From Littorina saxatilis (Eukaryota; Mollusca; Gastropoda; Littorinimorpha; Littorinidae), in assembly GCF_037325665.1 (NCBI RefSeq), contig NC_090249.1, positions 60,929,452 through 60,993,451 on the forward strand: a stretch of DNA of 64,000 nt. The letters run 5' to 3'. Below, one piece after another: positions 43,801-53,853 of the stretch; the first letter of the stretch is position 1; each line of letters starts with the position of its first letter. A program made the position numbers and the translations under genes. The notes below the pieces were generated by a model. The model was given only the letters and a program-made list of their open reading frames with translations. It ran no database searches and was not told the DNA's origin.

Positions 43801-46800
43801 GCTTTCATGACAGGAAATATCAGTGTATTGTTCATCAATTCAGCCCCCACACATTGTTCATCAATTCAGCCCCCACACATTGTTCATCAATTCACCCCCC
43901 ACACATTGTTCATCAATTCACCCCCCACACATTGTTCATCAATTCAGCCCCCACACATTGTTCATCAATTCACCCCCCACACATTGTTCATCAATTCACC
44001 CCCCACACATTGTTCATCAATTCACCCCCCACACATGTGTTGCAGTTGAAAAAGAGTTGAAGAGAAACTCCGAGCCATACAGACCTTGCAAAAATGATAC
44101 TTGAAAGCTGAAGATCTGTTATTCTGCCTGAATTGCGGTTGGCTGATTACACCTAAACACACACACCTGGCTGTAGCAGAACTCTTGTTTCAACGGGATA
44201 ATAGAGCAATGAAACAAATGGAGAAAAAGAAACAGTTACAAGACAACAAAACACGGAAACAAAACTTTTAAAAAGAGAAAAAGTACCTGCTGCAACATAA
44301 ATCACAGATGCATGCACACAACATTCGCTTCCTGTCATATTGCAAGGAATGCACGCAACCTCGTCTGTCAATGTCTTCACTGTGAAAAACAATTCCCCCA
44401 ACTGGGCAAGGGACCTTGAAAAACACTGCTTAACTATGAGTTCTTTTTCATGTCAAATATTTGTTTACCTTCTTGTTAAACAAACTACACTTTGCTTTCA
44501 TTTTGACCTTCATGGGCTGGATGGGTAATTAATGTGACAGTAATGATGGACGTGCCTGGAAGCGTTTCAAAGTCAAAGGAAGGTGGTGTTAGTCAGGGGG
44601 GAAGTGTTGAGTGTTAGGTAAACTGTTGAGTGCATGGTAGAGTCAAGTTAAGTGCTATTAGAGAAAGAGCACTGGTTGAAGGTCTTTGCCGAAAAAGTAG
44701 AGCCATCAAGCTGGCTATTGGAATTAAGTTCAAGCAAACTTTATGCACAAAGACTGATAACTGTCAGTATACTGGCTTAATTGTAATAGCAATGCATGTG
44801 CAGTGGCCCAATGGATAAGACGTCGGCTTCCCGTGTAGAAGGTCGAGTGTTGGAATCCTGACCGCACTTGGTGGGTTAAGAGTGGAGATTTTTCCAATCT
44901 CCTACGTCAACTTATATGCAGACCTGCTAGTGCCTTATCTCCTTTGTGTGTGTACACAAGTAAAAGACCAAGAACGCACGGAAAAGAACCTGTAAGTCAT
45001 GTCATAGTTCGGTGGATTATAGAAACATTAAAATACCAAGTATGCATCCCCCAAAAACAGTATGGCTTCCTGAATGGCGGGGAGGTAATGGCCATACAGG
45101 TAAAAGTCCACTCATGCAAAACAAGTGTATGTGCGAGTTGCAGAGAATAATTGCAGAAGAAGAAGCTTGATATGGAAATGAAGGCTGGTCCTTGACTTGT
45201 TCTGTCCCCTCTCAGTCCCAAGCTTGATATGGAAATGAAGGCTGGTCCTTGACTTGTTCTCTCCCCTCTCAGTCCCAAGCTTGATATGGAAATGAAGGCT
45301 GGTCCTTGACTTGTTCTCTCCCCTCTCAGTCCCAAGCTTGATATGGAAATGAAGGCTGGTCCTTGACTTGATCTGTCCCCTCTCAATCCCAAGCTTGATA
45401 TGGAAATGAAGGCTGGTCCTTGACTTGATCTGTCCCCTCTCAATCCCAAGCTTGATATGGAAATGAAGGCTGGTCCTTGACTTGATCTGTCCCCTCTCAA
45501 TCCCAAGCTTGATATAGAAATGAAGGCTGGTCCTTGACTTGTTCTCTCCCCTCTCAGTCCCAAGCTTGATATGGAAATGAAGGCTGGTCCTTGACTTGTT
45601 CTCTCCCCTCTCAGTCCCAAGCTTGATATGGAAATGAAGGCTGGTCCTTGACTTGTTCTCTCCCCTCTCAGTCCCAAGCTTGATATGGAAATGAAGGCTG
45701 GTCCTTGACTTGTTCTGTCCCCTCTCAGTCCCAAGCTTGATATGGAAATGAAGGCTGGTCCTTGACTTGTTCTGTCCCCTCTCAGTCCCAAGCTAGAAAT
45801 GGAAATGAAGGCTGGCCCTTGACTTGTTCTCTCCCCTCTCAGTCCCAAGCTTGATATGGAAATGAAGGCTGGTCCTTGACTTGTTCTGTCCCCTCTCAGT
45901 CCCAAGCTTGATATGGAAATGAAGGCTGGTCCTTGACTTGTTCTCTCCCCTCTCAGTCCCAAGCTTGATATGGAAATGAAGGCTGGTCCTTGACTTGTTC
46001 TCTCCCCTCTCAGTCCCAAGCTAGAAATGGAAATGAAGGCTGGCCCTTGACTTGTTCTCTCCCCTCTCAACCCCAAGCTTGATATGGAAATGAAGGCTGG
46101 TCCTTGACTTGTTCTGTCCCCTCTCAGTCCCAAGCTAGAAATGGAAATGAAGGCTGGCCCTTGACTTGTTCTCTCCCCTCTCAGTCCCAAGCTTGATATG
46201 GAAATGAAGGCTGGTCCTTGACTTGTTCTCTCCCCTCTCAGTCCCAAGCTTGATATGGAAATGAAGGCTGGTCCTTGACTTGTTCTCTCCCCTCTCAGTC
46301 CCAAGCTTGATATGGAAATGAAGGCTGGTCCTTGACTTGTTCTGTCCCCTCTCAACCCCAAGCTTGATATAGAAATGAAGGCTGGCCCTTGACTTGTTCT
46401 CTCCCCTCTCAACCCCAAGCTTGATATGGAAATGAAGGCTGGTCCTTGACTTGTTCTCTCCCCTCTCAGTCCCAAGCTTGATATGGAAATGAAGGCTGGT
46501 CCTTGACTTGTTCTGTCCCCTCTCAGTCCCAAGCTTGTGTTTTGAAGTAACTCCTATACTTGAAGTTGAAAAGGGCATGCCATTGGGCCTATTTCATTCG
46601 TTTGTTTGGTGCTTTGAGGTTACCGGTAGTAGTTGGTTGATTTTAATCTTTTCATCCTTTTTTTAGGCTATGCGGGACCGATTCAGGTATGTTTCCTGCT
46701 CCAATTTCCAAAGACACGTCACAGGTACACAACTCACAGTCCACAACCTTATGAATTCACTAAATATTTGGCATTGCTTTTCCCCCTAATTACTACCACT

Positions 46801-49800
46801 ACAATAAATGTAACTTGTGTGTTTTCAGATCCAGACATGATGAACATCATTGACAAGCTAGCCAACTTCGTGGCTCGCAACGGCCCGGAGTTCGAGCAGA
46901 TGACCAAGCAGAAGCAGCGAGACAACCCCAAGTTCAGCTTCCTGTTTGGCGGCGAGAATTTCAACTACTACCAGTACAAGGTCACCACAGAGCAAGCCAG
47001 TGAGTTTGATGAACATTTTGATGATGATGATGATGATGATGCTAGTCATGAATATGATGACATTAATCTCTTTCTCTCTCTCTCTGTTTCTCTCTCCATC
47101 TCTCTCTGTTTCTCTGTCCCTCTCTCTCTCAATCTGATTCTTGTGTGCGGCTCCACGCTTTGTCCAGGCAAACCCAAGTGCATTCTAAGGGAAGTAATCC
47201 AAGGGCTGAGAATCGTCTTGTTCCTGCTTTGGTATCAAGTTGCCTCCCCTTGAAACGTAATTTGTCTCCATTTTCGTTTGGTATGTTGTTTTTTTTTTAA
47301 ATTAATAAAGCAACAGTGAGAACTTCTTGTTATTTGTAGCTAGAATATTGGACTTCAAGTGGCACAAACATGTAGACATGATGAGGTAAGCTACCAATTT
47401 TTAAAGACATTTGGAAAGCTCTCAGGTTTAGCATTATCAAAAACAATTGAGTGCAGTGTGTGGAACCCATTGTAAGACCCCTAATTTAAGACTTCCCCCT
47501 TTTTGAAAACCTTGATTTTCACATTTTCTGTTGATAACCTGTGTTGATTTAGCCCTATGTTAAGACTACCTCCTTTTAAGACCAAATGTTCTCGTATTTT
47601 GAGGTCTAAAAGGGGGCGGGTTTACTGTACATTGTTGCCATCATGTTTAATCAGAAATGCAAATATATTTTGCTGCTTTTGTGCACAGTCTTAAAGAAAC
47701 AAATGATGATGGAGCAGCAGCAACAACAGTTAGTGCTGCAGCAACAGGCGCTGGTGCAGCAGGAACAGGAGCAGGCGACCGCAGCGCTGCAGCAGCAGAT
47801 AGCACTCCTGCAGCAGCAGATGGCCAGCATGCAGTCGCAGATTGCCGACCAGGTGACGCAGAGTGAGAACAACCTGGCCGCCCAGTACCAGAGCATGATG
47901 AGACAGCAACAGGTAAGGTTTGGGAAGGTGACATGGGAAGGGAAATGAGGGGCAGCAATTTGACACCATTCCTTACCCGTGAAGACTGCATCATACTGCC
48001 CACGTGGCAGGCTAACAAACACTGTGGCAAGCAAAACTCAGCCACAATGTAACTTGGAGAGTTTGTTTGTTCGTTCATGGGCTGAAACTCCCACGGCTTT
48101 TACGTGTATGACCGTTTTTACCCCGCCATTTAGGCAGCCATACGCCGCTTTCGGAGGAAGCATGCTGGGTATTTTCGTGTTTCTATAACCCACCAAACTC
48201 TGACATGGATTACAGGATCTTTTTTGTGCGCACTTGGTCTTGTGCTTGCGTGTACACACGGGGGTGTTTGGACACCGAGGAGAGTTTGCACACAAAGTTG
48301 ACTCTGAGAAATAAATCTCTCGCCGAACGTGGGGACGAACTCACGCTGACAGCGGCCAACTGGATACAGATCCAGCGCGCTACCGACTGAGCTACATCCC
48401 CGCCCTAACTTGGAGAGTGAACCAGGCATGGGAATTGTCCGCCGAAAGGCAAATTTCCGCCGATTTTTGTTGTTGTTCCGCCGAAAAAGCAAAAGTGTCC
48501 GCCGAAAAAAAATAAATGAGGGAGGCAAAAATGGTTCTACACACTGAATTTAATGGCAATCTTGGAGCTCAGATGACACCAAATTGCACCATTTGGGTTC
48601 TTTGGAGAGAAAAAATTCCGGGCGGGCATGCCCCCGGACCCCCCTAGTAAGGCTAGGTGCTTCGCGCCGTCGACTTCGCTGTACTTAAATATTTTCAGCC
48701 TTTTTGACTTTTTTTAATTCCCGTGCCTGGTGAACAACCTGGGATAAAAAAGGAGAAGTAACATTCCTTGCATGAATAAATGTATTTTCACGCACACAAA
48801 CTATCAGGGGACGGGAGATGGCTCAGTCGGTAGCAGCACTGGCTTTGAAACGTTGTCTTTATCAGCATGGATTCGACCCCCACGTTCGGCAAGGGATTTA
48901 TTTCCCTGAGTCTCTCCTTGGTGTGCGCGCACGATAAAGATCCCAAGGTCACAAGAAAAGTCTCAGGCCTATGAAAACACGAACACACGGATGCAGGAAA
49001 ATAAAACTGAAAATGAGTAGCTCGACTGTGTGGCTAGACATGATTTCCAGGGATAGCACTAGCAGTCTAAATTGCTTTAGGGAATTCCCCAATGAAAATA
49101 AGATACCAAATACGAAAAATACTGACTGTGTCTGTGTTGATGACAGGTCCAGATGGAGGAGGCCATTCTGTCGCTGCGACAGGAGAAGCTGAAGGCGCAG
49201 GCCGAGCGGTGTGAGGTGGACCTGGCCCAGTTTGACGAGAAAGTCCAGCCCATCATTGACTCCTGCACCAAAGACGCCATCATGGTTGGTGCATTTTGTT
49301 TTCACTCGTGTGTTCGTTTAACCTAGAGAATCATAGGGCCTGAAATGTGTGTTCGTTTAACCTAGAGAAATATAGGGCCTGAAATGTGTGTTCGTTTAAC
49401 CTAGAGAAATATAGGGCCTGAAATGTGTGTTCGTTTAACCAAGAGAAATATAGGGCCTGAAATGTGTGTTCAGCCCTTTTTCTGAGCATCTGTTACCTTA
49501 CACGGTGAAACTTGAACATGTGAATTTCTCGGGTATTGTCCACAGCTGAATTGTCACTGATGTGCTGTTTCTTTCAGTTTAATTGGATGGGTTGGAGAAA
49601 GTGTTATGTGGTGCTAAACTCTTAAGTCAACCTAAAAAAATGTTTAAATGCATGGTAAATGTTAATGACGAAATGTTTTTGCAATGGAATAAGCTTTCCC
49701 TCAGTTTGCTGTGGTGTTAATGTTGTATTTTCATAATCGGCACGGTTCGTTATGGCTTGTTTGTTTCATTGTTTTCAGAACGGAAAAACCTGGATCATGG

Positions 49801-51491
49801 CACGCGCCACATCAGAGGAACACTGCTATTTGATTTCAAACTATTTTCTGGACAGGTAAAGACACCGTTTGAAGTGCTCATTTGCAAAAATGACCACAAA
49901 GTTTCAGAAATTTGCAAAAGTTTAGGACAGTCCTTGATGTCACCTTTCTTGCGCTTTGCTGCAGATGTGCTAAAATAATGGCATAGTTTAGGACAGTCCT
50001 TGATGTCACCTTCCTTGCGCTTTGCTGCAGATGTGCTAAAATAATGGCATAGTTTAGGACAGTCCTTGATGTCACCTTCCTTGCGCTTTGCTGCAGATGT
50101 GTTAAAATAATCGCATAGTTTTTGGTGATTTGAAAGAAGTGTTGGCATTTAGCTGGCTGCCAAGGTCAAACGACAGTCCTGAAACTAAGACTTCAGTGCT
50201 TAGGTCTTGACCTTACATTTGCAAGACGAGTTGACTTTTGAAAAGTAATATTTGTGTAGAGATAGCATGAAGCCTGATATTAATTGAACAAAGTCGCTGC
50301 ACAAAGCTGTGGCACTGAGTTATTTATAGAATGACTTTGTGAAGTCAACTTCAGGCTCAGAGGACAGCTCTCAACCATTGGCTTGCTAGCTTTTCATCCC
50401 CTCTTCAGCTCTCAACTATTGGCTTCCTAGCTTTTCATCCCCTCGTCAGCTCTCAACCATTGGCTTGCTAGCTTTTCATCCCCTCTTCAGCTCTCAACTA
50501 TTGGCTTCCTAGCTTTTCATCCCCTCGTCAGCTCTCAACTATTGGCTTGCTAGCTTTTCATCCCCTCTTCAGCTCTCAACTATTGGCTTCCTAGCTTTTC
50601 ATCCCCTCTTCAGCTCTCAACTATTGGCTTCCTAGCTTTTCATCCCCTCTTCAGCTCTCAACTATTGGCTTCCTAGCTTTTCATCCCCTCTTCAGCTTTC
50701 AACTATTGGCTTGCTAGCTTTTCATCCCCTCTTCAGCTCTCAACTATTGGCTTCCTAGCTTTTTATCCCCTCTTCAGCTCTCAACCACTGGCTTGCTAGC
50801 TTTTCATCCCCTCTTCAGCTCTCAACTATTGGCTTCCTAGCTTTTCATCCCCTCTTCAGCTCTCAACTACAGTGAAACCCGGCTATATTGAAGTGGCACG
50901 GGACCCGGGAAGACCTTCAATATAGCCGGAACTTCAATATAGGCAATTCTCGGTTATATTGAATTTCCCTCCTTGTTCCTTCAGAAATTCAATATAACCG
51001 AACTTTTTTTCACTATACGTTCTTATTTCCGTGTCCACACATTGCATTTGATGTGAGATATATTCCCATTAATCTTTCACCTGTTGGCTGTTGTTCTTCG
51101 AGCCTCCTTGCTTTTTTCTGCACACACACACACACACACACACGGACACACTTTCACACACACACGCACCCCTTACACACACAAACACACAGAGCCATTC
51201 ACAGTATCAGACCAACGCCAAATGAAGCATTTGATTAAAAGTTTAAGGAAAAAGAAGACATGAAATAATCCAGTCTGTCATTGACTGAAGGTTGGCAAAG
51301 TGGTGCGATGCTATCAGAAGAACAATGTTTGCCACAAAGGTTTACACTCTCGGCATATGTTTTATAAGCTTAGCACAAAAACATGTAAATAGACAACTAA
51401 AAAAAGAAAGAAAGAAAAAAACTTTCATACATAAGGGACAATGTTTAAGAAAGGATGAGAGAGAGAGTGAGACAGAGAGAGAGAGAGAGAG

Positions 51492-51579
<88 letters not shown>

Positions 51580-51732
51580 AGAGAGAGAGAGGGGGGTAAG
51601 TGCAAAATGGTTCAGAATAAGCTATAATAGCGAAGCGCGCAATAACCATTTGAGCCGAATTAAGAGACACATTAAACATTTCAAGAAAAAATGACATAAA
51701 TGCTGTTCAAAAGTTCAATGTCGAATACGGAA

Positions 51733-51784
<52 letters not shown>

Positions 51785-53793
51785 GAAGGCCATCATGCAA
51801 TTAAGCTATGTTGATAACCCTTTCCGAAAGTCAGTTTGGGATCAGCACTGACAGACACGCGGTTCAAGAGTATGGTACACAAACCACAAAGTGGTTGAGA
51901 ACCCAGGTTGACACAGGTTTGTCTTTCCCCAGACAAGACGTCCACATAATAGTCGGCAAGCTTTCCTGGGAAGTGTTGATCTCACTTTGTCGACAGATGC
52001 GAGGCTGCACAACTCTATGGAGGTCCTTTCTTACATTGAAACCTCCATACTGTGGGTACACAGACTGGACAGGCACACCCAGTACACTACTCAAACCATG
52101 GATTCCCCACATACTCATGTAGGATCCTGGGCATCGGCAGTTCATCACCTCATTCTGAAAAAGGTTTTTCATGTCTTCTTCCGTCACGTTGATGGAAAAT
52201 ACCTGGCCTGAGTATGACATGTAAGTCTTCACCAAATTCTGAAGATCCGTCCCCGATGCAAGGAAATCATGAGAAAGATACAGGTCTGAATTCTGAACCA
52301 TCTCAAAAATGATACGGACCCGCATCTCAGTGTGATGATCTTCATCTCCATATGCTAGGAGAGACCCGCACCGCGGCAGACAATTTCCGTCAGCACACAC
52401 CCGCACTGGAAAACGCTGCGGAGCATCATGAGGATACAGCTCGAGGGACACATAGTCCACTTTTGGTTTTTCTGGCAGGTATGGTTTGTATGTGATGGGC
52501 GTTTGTGCGAACAAGGAATGCGTTTCTGCAGCAACAATGTTCTCAAGCTCCTCGTAGGATGATGCATCTTTGATCAGTGTTGCAAGATTGTCAAAAAACG
52601 CGAAAGAGTCATCTGTTGTATGCCTGGTGGAACCCTTACTGGTTGATGGACGAGGCGTGTCCTTATTGGTTGATGGACGAGGTGTGTCCTTGCTGGTTGA
52701 CGGACGAGGCGTGTCCTTGCTGGTTGACGGACGAGGCGTGTCCTTGGTGGTTGACGGACGAGGCGTGTCCTTGCTGGTTGACGGACGAGGCGTGTCCTTG
52801 CTGGTTGATGGACGAGGCGTGTCCTTGCTGGTTGACGGACGAGGCGTGTCCTTGGTGGTTGACGGACGAGGCGTGTCCTTGCTGGTTGACGGACGAGGCG
52901 TGTCCTTGCAGGTTGACGGACGAGGCGTGTCCTTGCTGGTTGACGGACGAGGCGTGTCCTTGCTGGTTGACGGGGGAGAAGTGGAATGGCTCCAAGTGAA
53001 TGAATGACCTGCCTGTTCAGGCTTTGATGGTGACGAAAAGAAATCTGTGATTCTGCTTTGTATTGTGGAAGATGTTAGAAGCAAATGTTCCAATTGACCG
53101 CTGAATTTCTGAAATCCTCTTCTGATCTCTTCATTTGCTCCCGTTTGCAACAGATACAGCTCAATAGTTGAAAGAGCAGACAAAGCCTCCAACTTTGAGA
53201 TAGACGGAGGTTGCTCCCCACAGTCATCCCCATCAGAGTCGTTGTTGTCGTTGTTGTCGTTGATGGTCTCATCGGTGTCACCTCTGGTAGAGCTAAGTGA
53301 GGACAAGATGTCTTCTGTTGAAGGAACCGCGCATGTAGCAACATCATTGTCAACATCACAAAACTCTTCCATGGACACACCCAGCTCCTTGTAGAGTCGT
53401 GACAGGAGCGGCTCCATGTCAGCAGCCTCAATGTCAGCTCTCACGTCGCATGGCATCTCAGTGCAGGCTTCTCCTTCATCCAGGTCACTTCGATTAAATC
53501 CTGCTTTCCGGAAACAGTTTCTGACTGTGGATGGTTTGACATTGTCCCATGCGCGCTTCAGGTTCCTGACGGCATCGAGGAGGGTGACGCTGAACTCATC
53601 CAAGGGCAGGCCTGAATCAACGTGAAGAATGAGCCTGGAGAGCAGCCGGGACCTGAAAAAATACCAATTTCAAACCTTAATTGTGTGCTAGTGTGTGAGT
53701 GATTGTGAGCGTGTGTGTATGTGTGTGTGTATGTGTGTGTGTGTGTGAGAGAGAGTGTGTATGTGTGTGTATGTGAGAGAGGAAAAGAGAGAG

Positions 53794-53853
<60 letters not shown>

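Noticed and set aside
44997-46532. 511-codon minus-strand ORF with a 19-residue repeat
   Set aside because: The 57-bp minisatellite is a multiple of three and lacks stops. It lies antisense in a CHERP intron with no promoter, domain or flanking coding sequence beyond the SINE.
46667-46686. Possible 20-nt micro-exon (TTTTTTTAG|GCTATG...GATTCAG|GTATG) before CHERP exon 2
   Set aside because: Twenty nucleotides would break the frame, and direct joining of exon 1 to exon 2 matches human CHERP without it. It could only be a rare frame-disrupting exon.
37112-48990. Functional tRNA genes
   Set aside because: The tRNA-like segments have degenerate arms and are followed by a shared SINE body and tail with target duplications, so they are SINE heads.
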